NCBI GenBank assembly: GCA_028287545.1
Contig: JAQBPL010000049.1
Coordinates: 1-8,190, forward strand
Reading direction: 5' to 3'
DNA: 8,190 bases
Source: Vulcanimicrobiota bacterium
GTDB lineage: Bacteria > Eremiobacterota > Eremiobacteria > Baltobacterales > Baltobacteraceae
Shown: positions 1 to 5,783 of the stretch, one piece after another
Layout of the letters: every line of letters starts with the position of its first letter
Position numbering within the stretch: position 1 is the stretch's first letter
Notes under the pieces: model-generated
The model's input: the letters and a program-made list of their open reading frames with translations, nothing else
Told to the model about the DNA's origin: nothing
Databases searched by the model: none
Program-made: the position numbers and the translations under genes

Positions 1-108
1 ATGATGATCCCCCCGGTCATCATCTCACTCCCCTTCAAAATCCTGATCTTCTTGCTCGTCGACGGCTGGAACCTGACGGTGAGCGCCCTCTTCTCGAGCT
101 TTAAATGA
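1..108 (+). CDS. fliP: Flagellar export gate protein FliP, C-terminal end (partial)
   Basis: The first 35 codons in frame 1 end at a TGA at 106-108 and carry the typical FliP tail: a hydrophobic stretch with [20 protein letters not shown], then a short polar end. FliP forms the pore of the flagellar type III export gate in the inner membrane with FliQ and FliR. The gene starts upstream of the window, so neither the true start nor the other membrane segments can be seen. The identification rests on this tail plus the fliQ-fliR-flhB genes that follow in order. A 40-bp gap separates it from fliQ. Confidence 0.9.
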   Translation: MMIPPVIISLPFKILIFLLVDGWNLTVSALFSSFK

Positions 109-148
109 AACGGTCCCGAACCGAGCGCCGCCTGGGGCGGAGCGCCTT

Positions 149-418
149 ATGACCTATGCGGCCGCGTTGTCGCTGGGGCGCGATGCGATCGTTGTGGCGC
201 TGCTCGTGTGCGGGCCGGCGCTGTTGCTCGGGCTCGTGACCGGTCTCGTGATTTCGATCTTTCAGGCGACGACGCAGATTCAGGAACCGACGTTGACGTT
301 CATCCCGAAGATCGTCGTCGTTGCGCTTGCGATCTTGTTCTTCGGGCCGTTCATGCTCGCATTACTTACGGATTTCATGACGCGCGTCTTTAGCCATATA
401 CCGGACTATGTAAAATGA
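149..418 (+). CDS. fliQ: Flagellar export gate protein FliQ
   Basis: An 89-residue protein of the usual FliQ length. It has two membrane segments (about residues 14-36 and 51-74) separated by the conserved loop QATTQIQEPTLTFIPKI. FliQ packs around FliP and FliR in the export gate of the flagellar basal body. The ATG is preceded by a purine-rich GGGGCGGAG at a reasonable ribosome-binding distance, which supports this start. The stop TGA overlaps the fliR start in an ATGA at 415-418, so the two genes are probably translationally coupled. It belongs to the fliP-fliQ-fliR-flhB operon. An overlapping frame from 208 is a shadow. Confidence 0.95.
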   Translation: MTYAAALSLGRDAIVVALLVCGPALLLGLVTGLVISIFQATTQIQEPTLTFIPKIVVVALAILFFGPFMLALLTDFMTRVFSHIPDYVK

Positions 419-1209
419 GCGGCGCGGTCAACCTCTTTGGTTTGACGGCAGGGCAATTCGAGACGTTTCTCCTCGTGCTCGTCCGCGTGTCGGTCATCTT
501 GCTGATGATCCCGATCTTCCAGTCGGCGCAGGTCAACTTACGTGTGCGCTTCGGACTCGGTCTTTCGATCGCGTTCGTGGTGTGGCACACGGTGCCGCCG
601 ATCGAGGCGTTCGACGGCTTAGGTCCGCTCACGGCGGCGGTGATCTCGCAGGCGCTGATCGGGTTCGTGTTCGGCTTCATCGCGTTCTTGGTTTTCGTCG
701 GGATCCAATTCGCCGGCGAAGTGATGGATCTTCAGGTCGGGTTCTCGATCGTCAACGTGATCAATCCACTCACGAGCCAAAACGTGAGCATCCTCGGCGA
801 GCTCCAACTGGCTCTGGGTTCCCTGATCTACCTGATCTCCGACGCCCACCACTTTCTGTTTGCCGGGCTCTCGGGGTCGTTCAATCTGCTGCCGCTGCCG
901 TTCGTCTCGCTGACGCCGCTGCTCGAGACGAACCTGATGGCGTTCTTCAGTCAAGCTTTTTTTATGGTCTTCCAGATCGCGGCGCCGGTCGGGATCGCGC
1001 TGTTCCTGACCAACATCGGATTGGCGCTGATGGCGCGCGTGGCGCCGCAATTGAACGTTTTCGCGGTCGGATTTCCGCTGCAGATCATGATCGGGCTCGT
1101 GATGATCATCATCTCGCTGCCGCTGTTAGAGGTGGTCCTGCCGCAGGTGTTCTCGCAGACGCCTCGCGAACTTGATTCGGTGCTTCGCGCGATGCGAGCT
1201 CCGGGGTAA
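415..1209 (+). CDS. fliR: Flagellar export gate protein FliR
   Basis: A 264-residue, highly hydrophobic protein of normal FliR length. It has several membrane helices and family-typical stretches such as FAGEVMDLQVGFSIVNVINP (about residues 100-119) and a C-terminal GLVMIIISLPLLEVVLP segment. FliR closes the FliP5-FliQ4-FliR1 export gate in the inner membrane. The ATG overlaps the fliQ stop and has no clear ribosome-binding site of its own, so coupling to fliQ is likely. The TAA at 1207-1209 lies 3 bp before the flhB start. The gene looks intact. Confidence 0.95.
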   Translation: MSGAVNLFGLTAGQFETFLLVLVRVSVILLMIPIFQSAQVNLRVRFGLGLSIAFVVWHTVPPIEAFDGLGPLTAAVISQALIGFVFGFIAFLVFVGIQFAGEVMDLQVGFSIVNVINPLTSQNVSILGELQLALGSLIYLISDAHHFLFAGLSGSFNLLPLPFVSLTPLLETNLMAFFSQAFFMVFQIAAPVGIALFLTNIGLALMARVAPQLNVFAVGFPLQIMIGLVMIIISLPLLEVVLPQVFSQTPRELDSVLRAMRAPG

Positions 1210-1212
1210 CGA

Positions 1213-2280
1213 ATGGCGCGTCCCGAGCAAACAGAACAGGCCACCCCCAAACGCCAAGGGGAAGCCCGTCAAAAAGGACAGGTCGCGCGTTCGCCGGATG
1301 TAAGCGGCGCGGCGATTTTTCTTGCCATCATCATCACGCTGCACCTCACGTTCGTTCCGGTGTTTCAGTTGGCCACGCACGCGTTCGCCGTGGCGATCTT
1401 GAACGCGAACGGCCGCGAAGAAGTGAATATTCACTCGGCGTGGGGGCTGTTCGCACGCTCGTTCGCTGCCTTCGGCGGCCTGCTCGGCTTCGCGTTCGGC
1501 GCTGCGGTCGTGATCGCACTCGTCGCGAATGTACTCCAATTCGGCTTCCTGTTCGCGCCGAAGAAGCTGCAGCCGAAATTCAGCGTGCTCAATCCGTTCC
1601 CGGGCATCAAGCGCCTGTTCTTCTCGATGCAAGCCCTCGTGCAGCTCGCAAAGCAGCTGGCGAAGGTCGCCGCCGTCGTCGTGATTGTGTTCATGCAGTT
1701 GCACGACAAGGTGCCGCTGTTCTACCAGCTGGCGCACGCCTCGCCAGGCGTGCTGCTGATGACGATCGAGGGACTCTGCTACGACATCGGGATCCGGTTC
1801 GGGCTGCTGTTCTTCGTCCTGGGTATGGCCGATTTTTTCTACGAGAAGTACCGCCTGGCGCAGTCGCTCAAGATGACCAAGAACGAAGTCAAGGACGAGC
1901 ACCGCCAGTCGGAAGGCAACCCCGAAGTCCGGCAAGCCGTCAAGGCGCGTCAGCGTGCGAGTGCGCGCCGGCGCATGATGGCCGCCGTGCCGCGCGCAAC
2001 GGTCATCGTCACGAATCCGACCCACTTCGCCGTGGCCCTCGAATGGGACGAGATCACGATGGACGCTCCGGTGCTCGTCGCCAAGGGCGCCGACCTGATG
2101 GCGCGCCGGATCCGCGAACTCGGCCGCGAGCACAACGTGCCGATCATGGAGAACCCGCCGCTTGCGCGGGCCCTCTACGACAAGGTCGAGCTCGATTCGC
2201 CAGTGCCGCCGAACCTGTACGCCGCGGTCGCGCAGGTGATCGCGTTTATCTATAAGCTGAAAGGCACGCGAGTCTCATAG
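1213..2280 (+). CDS. flhB: Flagellar export switch protein FlhB
   Basis: A 355-residue protein. It begins with the typical polar FlhB N-terminus (residues about 5-27, PEQTEQATPKRQGEARQKG), has four membrane segments (about 31-55, 88-113, 147-163, 187-210) and ends in a cytoplasmic domain. The autocleavage motif NPTH is present, with Asn268 as the cleavage-site residue. FlhB controls the change of export substrate from rod/hook to filament proteins. The product looks complete and of normal length. Its last codons and TAG stop (2278-2280) overlap by 6 bp the stop codon of a convergent serine recombinase. The final residues (GTRVS) may therefore be encoded at, or altered by, the junction with the integrated element. 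flhA, a frequent next gene, is absent here. Confidence 0.96.
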   Translation: MARPEQTEQATPKRQGEARQKGQVARSPDVSGAAIFLAIIITLHLTFVPVFQLATHAFAVAILNANGREEVNIHSAWGLFARSFAAFGGLLGFAFGAAVVIALVANVLQFGFLFAPKKLQPKFSVLNPFPGIKRLFFSMQALVQLAKQLAKVAAVVVIVFMQLHDKVPLFYQLAHASPGVLLMTIEGLCYDIGIRFGLLFFVLGMADFFYEKYRLAQSLKMTKNEVKDEHRQSEGNPEVRQAVKARQRASARRRMMAAVPRATVIVTNPTHFAVALEWDEITMDAPVLVAKGADLMARRIRELGREHNVPIMENPPLARALYDKVELDSPVPPNLYAAVAQVIAFIYKLKGTRVS

Positions 2281-3738
2281 CCGTTTGGCCGAACGACGCT
2301 GCATTTCACCCGTAACGTCGACCGGACGGCGCACTGTAAGCGTCCGATCCTCCTCGACGCAGAAGCCGCCGAGCACTGCGCTCGCGGCACGCGCCAGGAC
2401 TTGCTGATCCTCGACTGTTGACCGTTCGAACTCTTGGGCCGCGTGCGCAATCATCGACGCCGCGTCCGCGCTCTGTTGCGCCATTGCGGCCGCGATGGCC
2501 AGCTGAGCCTCCATCTCGGCGATCCGGGCCAGCAGCTCGGCGCGCTCCTCGGCGATGACGTCGATCCGCTGCTGTACGTCCTCGACGCGTACATGGCCGT
2601 TCTCGGCCATCGCCCAGACGGTATCTCGACGCTTGTCAGCGCGCGTGAGATCGATGCGCGCGGTGCGGATCGCACGCTGCAATAGCGCCGGCGACGCAGG
2701 GGCGAGATTGGCCTGGCGGTATCGGTCGATCAGCTCCGGTTTGGCATCGAGTTCGCGGAGCAGCGCGACGAACTGCGCCTCGATCGCCTTTGCCGGATTG
2801 AGCCGGAACTTCCCACCGTGGTTCCAGGTCGCGCGGCACGTGTAGTACCGGAACGAGCCGTCTTTCCCGGTCGATTGCCCGATGAGGCTCGTGCCGCAGT
2901 AGCACCGGAGCACCCCCGAGAGCGGCCACGGGTGCCGGCGCCGCGACGGCGCGTAGTTCTTTAGTTCGGCATTGATCTGCTGGACGCGCCGGAACGTCAC
3001 CTCGTCGATGATGGTGCCGAGATACGCCCGGTTCTTGAGAAAATAGCGCACACGGTACGACGTCCAGCGTATCGGGTGCTCGCCCGATTTTGAGTACCGC
3101 ACCGGCGGCGCGACCTTTTCGAGTTCTTGCGCGATACGGTGAAAGCCATGGCCGGCGAGCCGCAGATCGAACGCCATCTTCACGATCTCGGCCTGCTCGC
3201 GCACCGGCACGTCGACGCCGGCCGGACCGATCTCGAGACCGTATGCCCGTTTGTTCCCGACCGCGAGGCCGGCGGCGCGCTTGCGCTTGTAGACCGCGGT
3301 CGCCTTGTCGCGGCGATCGGCGTTGTCTTTGCGCGCGTAGTAGCCCTTGAACGACGCCATGAACTCGGCCTCGGGGGAGTTCATGAGGATCTCACCGTCG
3401 TTGCGCGTCCAGATGCGCACCCCGAGATCATTCACGATCTCGTCCTGGACGAACAATGTGTCCTGAATCTTGCCGCGCGCGAACCGGTCGGTGCGAATGA
3501 CGAGTAGCCATTCGGGGCGGCTCGCCTTCGGAAGTTCGCGCAATTCAGCGATTAGCCGGCGCACGATGGGGCGCACCCCGTCCTTCGCGCTACCAACCCC
3601 TTCGCGATCATCGCCGATGACGCGCGCGAGGTCCCAGCCTTTCGCCTTGGCCGTTTCTTCAGCCCAGGCGCGCTGATGCGTGAGGGTATCGGCTTGGCCA
3701 TCGGACGAGACGGCGAGCAGCGCCCATGCGGTTGTCAA
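2275..3738 (-). CDS. Large serine recombinase (integrase of the mobile element)
   Basis: The N-terminal part is a resolvase/invertase catalytic domain. The presumed nucleophile is Ser11 in LLAVSSDGQ; VRP (after EGVGSAKDG) and RTDRFARG supply the conserved arginines. A recombinase domain and a zinc-ribbon-like segment (LRCYCG...YYTC) follow. The C-terminal region is helical, probably a coiled coil (EERAELLARIAEMEAQLA). Such enzymes integrate and excise phages and integrative elements at att sites. I chose a TTG start at 3738 (487 residues), because it sits just before the catalytic strand and just after the stop of the upstream gene at 3749. An ATG at 3846 would add 36 unlike residues and overlap that gene. 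No clear ribosome-binding site is seen, so coupling to the upstream gene is likely. The zinc ribbon has CxC rather than the usual CxxC. The gene is convergent with flhB and placed at the element boundary, as integrases usually are. Confidence 0.9.
   Translation of the reverse strand: MTTAWALLAVSSDGQADTLTHQRAWAEETAKAKGWDLARVIGDDREGVGSAKDGVRPIVRRLIAELRELPKASRPEWLLVIRTDRFARGKIQDTLFVQDEIVNDLGVRIWTRNDGEILMNSPEAEFMASFKGYYARKDNADRRDKATAVYKRKRAAGLAVGNKRAYGLEIGPAGVDVPVREQAEIVKMAFDLRLAGHGFHRIAQELEKVAPPVRYSKSGEHPIRWTSYRVRYFLKNRAYLGTIIDEVTFRRVQQINAELKNYAPSRRRHPWPLSGVLRCYCGTSLIGQSTGKDGSFRYYTCRATWNHGGKFRLNPAKAIEAQFVALLRELDAKPELIDRYRQANLAPASPALLQRAIRTARIDLTRADKRRDTVWAMAENGHVRVEDVQQRIDVIAEERAELLARIAEMEAQLAIAAAMAQQSADAASMIAHAAQEFERSTVEDQQVLARAASAVLGGFCVEEDRTLTVRRPVDVTGEMQRRSAKRL
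2282..2295. other. Imperfect palindrome at the flhB/element junction (possible att core region)
   Basis: Directly after the flhB stop, the 14 bases CGTTTGGCCGAACG form an inverted repeat centred on GGCC with one mismatched pair. Large serine integrases act on imperfect inverted repeats next to their gene, so this is a candidate part of the attachment site. It also encodes the C-terminal residues of the recombinase. The second junction is outside the window, so the true crossover cannot be set. Confidence 0.25.
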
Positions 3739-3748
3739 AGTGCGTGAT

Positions 3749-4354
3749 TCAGCGCAGTTGCAGCGTCGTCGAGTCCGAAGATGCGTTTCCGTAAACGGCG
3801 AGGAGATACTTGGACGGCGCCGTGTCGGCCGGCACGTCGAACACAAGCGTCCCAGTGCGCGACGTTCCGGGGTTGATGGTGTCGAGGAAGAAGCCTTTCT
3901 CGCTGCCCAAGTACATCGACGCTTCCGAGTCGGCGTCGAACTTCGCGGTGTCGCGCCGCAAATGGAAGTCCGATCCAGAAACCGTCGCCGGCGAATCCGC
4001 GACGTTTTCGACCTTGATCTTGATCAGTATGAACTCGCCGTTGGCCGTCTTCGACATGCCGTAGGTGGGATCGCCGATAGACGACGCACGGCGATCGGAA
4101 ACGATCGAGTAGCGGAGTCCGCCGATGCTTCCGTCCGTGGAGACCGCGGGCGCGTTTGCCGCAGCGTCCGGGGCCTGGGCGTCGGGCGCCGCCGCCGGCG
4201 CTGAGGACTGCGCTTCAGGATAATGCGAAAGATTGTTCATGAACAACACGGCGACCGTCGCTAGCGCGAGCACGATGAATACCGTGGGCTTGTTGTTTGG
4301 GCGCCGCGCTATGGGGGGCGGCGCGCTCTGCGGCGTCTCGTCGTTTGTGCTCAT
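3749..4354 (-). CDS. Membrane-anchored DUF4352-like extracytoplasmic protein
   Basis: A 201-residue protein. It has a short polar N-terminus, one membrane segment (about residues 24-40, TVFIVLALATVAVLFMN), a low-complexity Ala/Pro/Asp linker (about 50-72) and a C-terminal beta-rich domain (about 75-201). That domain resembles the DUF4352 immunoglobulin-like fold: GEFILIKIKVENVADSPATV is followed by a loop and GTSRTGTLVFDVP. The topology suggests the domain lies outside the cytoplasmic membrane. The ATG at 4354 is preceded by GAGGAG at 5-6 bases, which decides this start over a longer frame from 4504 that would run into the upstream gene. It is second in a probable leftward operon, 58 bp after an XRE regulator and about 10 bp before the integrase. 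That position suggests a lysogeny-expressed surface protein, for example superinfection exclusion; this role is inferred from position and topology only. Confidence 0.75.
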   Translation of the reverse strand: MSTNDETPQSAPPPIARRPNNKPTVFIVLALATVAVLFMNNLSHYPEAQSSAPAAAPDAQAPDAAANAPAVSTDGSIGGLRYSIVSDRRASSIGDPTYGMSKTANGEFILIKIKVENVADSPATVSGSDFHLRRDTAKFDADSEASMYLGSEKGFFLDTINPGTSRTGTLVFDVPADTAPSKYLLAVYGNASSDSTTLQLR

Positions 4355-4412
4355 CAACACTCCTCGTCGATTGCGTTGCTGACCCCGGCCACGATCGTCG
4401 CGGCGTGAACGT

Positions 4413-4691
4413 TCATTGCTTGCCCCGCGCGCGTTCCAGATCCCGAACTCGCTTCTCAAGAGCGGCGATCCGGTCAACGAAAACCTCGGCCGCATCCTCG
4501 CCAATCAGTCGATCAACGCTGACCCCGAGCGCCCGGGCGAGCTTCACGAGATTGTGCATCTTCGGGTTCGGGTTGGGCTCGTTTTCGAGGCGGTTGATCG
4601 TTCCTTGAGCGATGCCGGATTGGCGCGAGAGCTCCATTTCGGACCATCCTCGCGCCTCGCGGAGCGCGCGCAAGTTTTCAGCGAAGCCCAT
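4413..4691 (-). CDS. XRE-family HTH regulator with C-terminal coiled coil
   Basis: A 92-residue protein. Residues about 4-62 form a Cro/CI-type helix-turn-helix domain: NLRALREARGWSEMELSRQS, then the recognition region GIAQGTINRLEN. A predicted coiled coil follows (about 70-90, DRIAALEKRVRDLERARG), probably for dimerisation. It is the first gene of a leftward group with the DUF4352-like protein and the integrase, so it may control that group and thus excision or lysogeny. No Shine-Dalgarno sequence precedes the ATG. A -10-like TATAGC ends 5 bases before it, so a leaderless transcript is possible, but no good -35 is seen. Its tail resembles that of the second XRE protein at 5307-5753 (DRLAALE), suggesting related architecture. 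Confidence 0.88.
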   Translation of the reverse strand: MGFAENLRALREARGWSEMELSRQSGIAQGTINRLENEPNPNPKMHNLVKLARALGVSVDRLIGEDAAEVFVDRIAALEKRVRDLERARGKQ

Positions 4692-4771
4692 GCGGCGCTA
4701 TAACACAAGCTGCCGACCGCGACCTTACCCGTGCACCGATAGCGTTGGGGTATACGTTCGCAGATAGACGG

Positions 4772-5005
4772 ATGAACAACTGGCCGGCGCTGAGCGCTAC
4801 TGAAATTCGCGTGCTTTCCTACTGCCTCAAGGCAGAGACGGCGCGCTCCGTTGTCATCGCATAGGCGCTCGGCTACAGCCCGAAATACGTGCGCCGCGTG
4901 CTCGTCGCGCTCAGAATTGCGTTCGGCGTTCACGAGACTGCCGCGCTCCTGCTGCGGGCCGATCGGTCGAAACGCAGATGGGGGCAAAAAGAACCTTGCC
5001 TCTGA
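4772..5005 (+). pseudogene. LuxR-type HTH domain protein interrupted by an in-frame TAG
   Basis: Reading from the ATG at 4772 gives LSATEIRVLSYCLKAETARS, VVIA, then TAG at 4862-4864. The same frame continues without further stops through ALGYSPKYVRRVLVALRIAF and GVHETAALLLRAD to a TGA at 5003-5005. Across the stop the frame matches the length and pattern of a LuxR/GerE DNA-binding domain (LTxxExxVL...IAxxLGxSxxTVxxxL...KLGV). The amber codon lies within the HTH, in the position of a variable residue before the LG turn, so a single CAG to TAG change would explain it. The total would be 77 residues, that is, an HTH with no receiver domain. It is read divergently from the XRE gene at 4413-4691. 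A -10-like TATACG lies at 4751-4756. It is either a recent pseudogene, a gene read through by a suppressor tRNA, or a sequencing error. Confidence 0.6.
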
Positions 5006-5033
5006 ACGGTTTCGTACCGAGAATAATATACAC

Positions 5034-5053
5034 AAGGGCACGTTTGTACCCTT
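5034..5053. repeat. Inverted repeat AAGGGCAC/GTACCCTT
   Basis: Two 8-base arms with one mismatch flank a 4-base loop (GTTT) in the gene-free stretch after the broken LuxR-type frame. It could be a regulator operator or a weak hairpin. There is no T-run, so it does not look like a standard terminator. Confidence 0.4.
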
Positions 5054-5121
5054 ACCGGCCAAGGATGGGTGTTCTCGGATGGTTTTCGGTCCGTCGCCTT
5101 TAGAAGGCACGCTAGTTTCGC

Positions 5122-5139
5122 ATGCCAACAGCCTGGCAT
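5122..5139. repeat. Inverted repeat ATGCCA-N6-TGGCAT
   Basis: A perfect 6-base inverted repeat with a 6-base spacer lies about 40 bp upstream of the TATAAT at 5181. Its size matches the binding site of a dimeric HTH regulator. It has the same 6-6-6 layout as the operator at 5792-5809 but a different sequence. No owner can be assigned. Confidence 0.4.
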
Positions 5140-5155
5140 CCCCACGCTTTCCCGC

Positions 5156-5186
5156 TGGACAGCATCGAACACGCGTTCGCTATAAT
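5156..5186 (+). promoter_or_regulatory. Sigma70-type promoter with consensus -10, reading rightward
   Basis: A perfect TATAAT at 5181-5186 is preceded by TGGACA at 5156-5161, five of six matches to TTGACA. The 19-bp spacing is longer than the ideal 17. Transcription would start near 5193 and run rightward through a small frame at 5252 and then antisense to the CI-like gene at 5307-5753. A perfect 12-base palindrome (5201-5212) lies just downstream of the predicted start. Confidence 0.5.
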
Positions 5187-5200
5187 AGGAGTCCTGGCTG

Positions 5201-5212
5201 GCCCGGCCGGGC
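5201..5212. repeat. Perfect palindrome GCCCGGCCGGGC
   Basis: A 12-base perfect palindrome sits about 8 bases after the predicted transcription start of the TATAAT promoter. It could be an operator that blocks that promoter, or a hairpin in the leader RNA. In a GC-rich genome a palindrome of this kind can also arise by chance. Confidence 0.35.
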
Positions 5213-5251
5213 GGATCGGCGGGTGTCGCCGGCATCGAGGGCGAGTGTTCG

Positions 5252-5464
5252 ATGAAGCGTACTGGTCCCGATGTTTTGCCGCTGTTCGATCCTGTCACGA
5301 TGCGTATTATCGAGCTTCGTCGGTCGATCGAGCGTCTCGAAGCTGACGTGCAAGCTCAAGAGCCTCAAGTGCCGATTTCTGAGCAAGTAGGACGTCGCGC
5401 GTCAGACCGCCGACTTGGATTTCAAGTGCTGCAAGGCGGTCGGGGGCGGCCGCCGGCGGCGTAG
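5252..5464 (+). CDS. Possible small protein, antisense to the CI-like gene
   Basis: A 70-residue frame begins at an ATG about 60 bp after a consensus TATAAT promoter, with a GAGG 11 bases before the start. The first half (RIIELRRSIERLEADVQ) could form a helix. The second half is Arg/Gly/Pro-rich and lies opposite the coding strand of the XRE gene at 5307-5753, so much of it may be shadow. I do not recognise it. The promoter is the main reason to list it. The transcript could equally act as an antisense RNA on the CI-like gene, with no protein product. Confidence 0.25.
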   Translation: MKRTGPDVLPLFDPVTMRIIELRRSIERLEADVQAQEPQVPISEQVGRRASDRRLGFQVLQGGRGRPPAA

Positions 5465-5753
5465 TCTGGACAGCGGACGGTGCGATCAGCGTGCCGTCCG
5501 CGATTGCATCCGCCCGGGCCATCTGAATCAGCGTGTCGAGTGAGAGTCCCAAGATCGGCGCGATGCTGGAAAGCACAACGGCGCCGGGGTCATTCTTTTT
5601 GTTTTCCCCGCGCTCGAGCCGAGAGATGGCGCTTTGAGACAGCCCCGCCTTTTCCGCAAGCGCATCCTGGGATATCTTCCGATCTTCCCGGACCGAACGG
5701 AGATACTCTCCGAGTCTCACCCATTTATGATTAGCCGCTAGCGAATCGTCCAC
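5307..5753 (-). CDS. CI-like XRE-family repressor
   Basis: A 148-residue protein. An N-terminal Cro/CI helix-turn-helix (about residues 13-70: RLGEYLRSVREDRKISQDAL, then LSQSAISRLERGENK) is followed by an Ala/Pro linker (about 90-104) and a C-terminal coiled coil (about 105-148, DRLAALEIQV...SALEALELARQL). It has no peptidase-type cleavage domain, so SOS-type self-cleavage is unlikely. It is divergent from a Cro-like gene at 5820 with shared operators between them, which makes it the likely lysogeny repressor of the element. The annotated start is GTG at 5753. A second GTG at 5720 is also possible: it begins just before RLGEYLR and has a weak promoter-like TTGAAG-17-GCTAAT directly upstream, which would give a leaderless message. 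A promoter at 5156-5186 points at its 3' end from the opposite strand. Confidence 0.85.
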   Translation of the reverse strand: MDDSLAANHKWVRLGEYLRSVREDRKISQDALAEKAGLSQSAISRLERGENKKNDPGAVVLSSIAPILGLSLDTLIQMARADAIADGTLIAPSAVQTTPPAAAPDRLAALEIQVGGLTRDVLLAQKSALEALELARQLRDARSTDEAR

Positions 5754-5769
5754 TTCAAGATTCTCAGGA

Positions 5770-5782
5770 TTACCCGAATTTG
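5770..5782. promoter_or_regulatory. Operator half-site TTACCCGAATTTG
   Basis: This matches the left arm and centre of the full operator at 5792-5809 (CTACCCGAGTTTG) at 11 of 13 positions. It lies 22 bp away, about two helical turns, on the side of the CI-like gene. Its right arm is not conserved. The arrangement suggests cooperative or second-rank binding by the CI-like or Cro-like protein. Confidence 0.5.
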
Positions 5783-5783
5783 A

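Noticed and set aside
582..1175. 197-residue plus-strand frame inside fliR
   Set aside because: Out-of-frame shadow of fliR, rich in Arg/Ala/Gly with no membrane segments.
1126..2133. Long 335-residue open frame on the minus strand
   Set aside because: It lies opposite flhB, has the Arg/His/Asp-rich composition of a GC-rich shadow frame, and shows no domain. flhB is certain on the plus strand.
1440..2255. 271-residue plus-strand frame inside flhB
   Set aside because: Out-of-frame shadow of flhB with low-complexity Arg/Ala-rich sequence.
2250..2340. tRNA gene or terminator at the element junction
   Set aside because: No cloverleaf-compatible sequence and no hairpin followed by a T-run is seen. 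The insertion target appears to be flhB itself.
3680..4204. 174-residue plus-strand frame
   Set aside because: Opposite the DUF4352-like gene, which has a ribosome-binding site, a membrane segment and a recognisable domain. This frame is Arg/Val-rich shadow.
4725..4752. TTACCC and GGGGTA arms resembling the CI/Cro operator arms
   Set aside because: The arm spacing is much larger than in the 6-6-6 operator, and such 5-mers also occur inside coding regions, so chance is likely.
4544..5128. 194-residue minus-strand frame across the XRE start and the intergenic region
   Set aside because: Overlaps the certain XRE gene in another frame, and its sequence has no domain. The opposite strand carries the LuxR-like frame.
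4930..5298. 122-residue minus-strand frame
   Set aside because: No domain, irregular composition rich in Ser/Arg/Pro/Cys, and it overlaps a consensus promoter and palindromes on the other strand.
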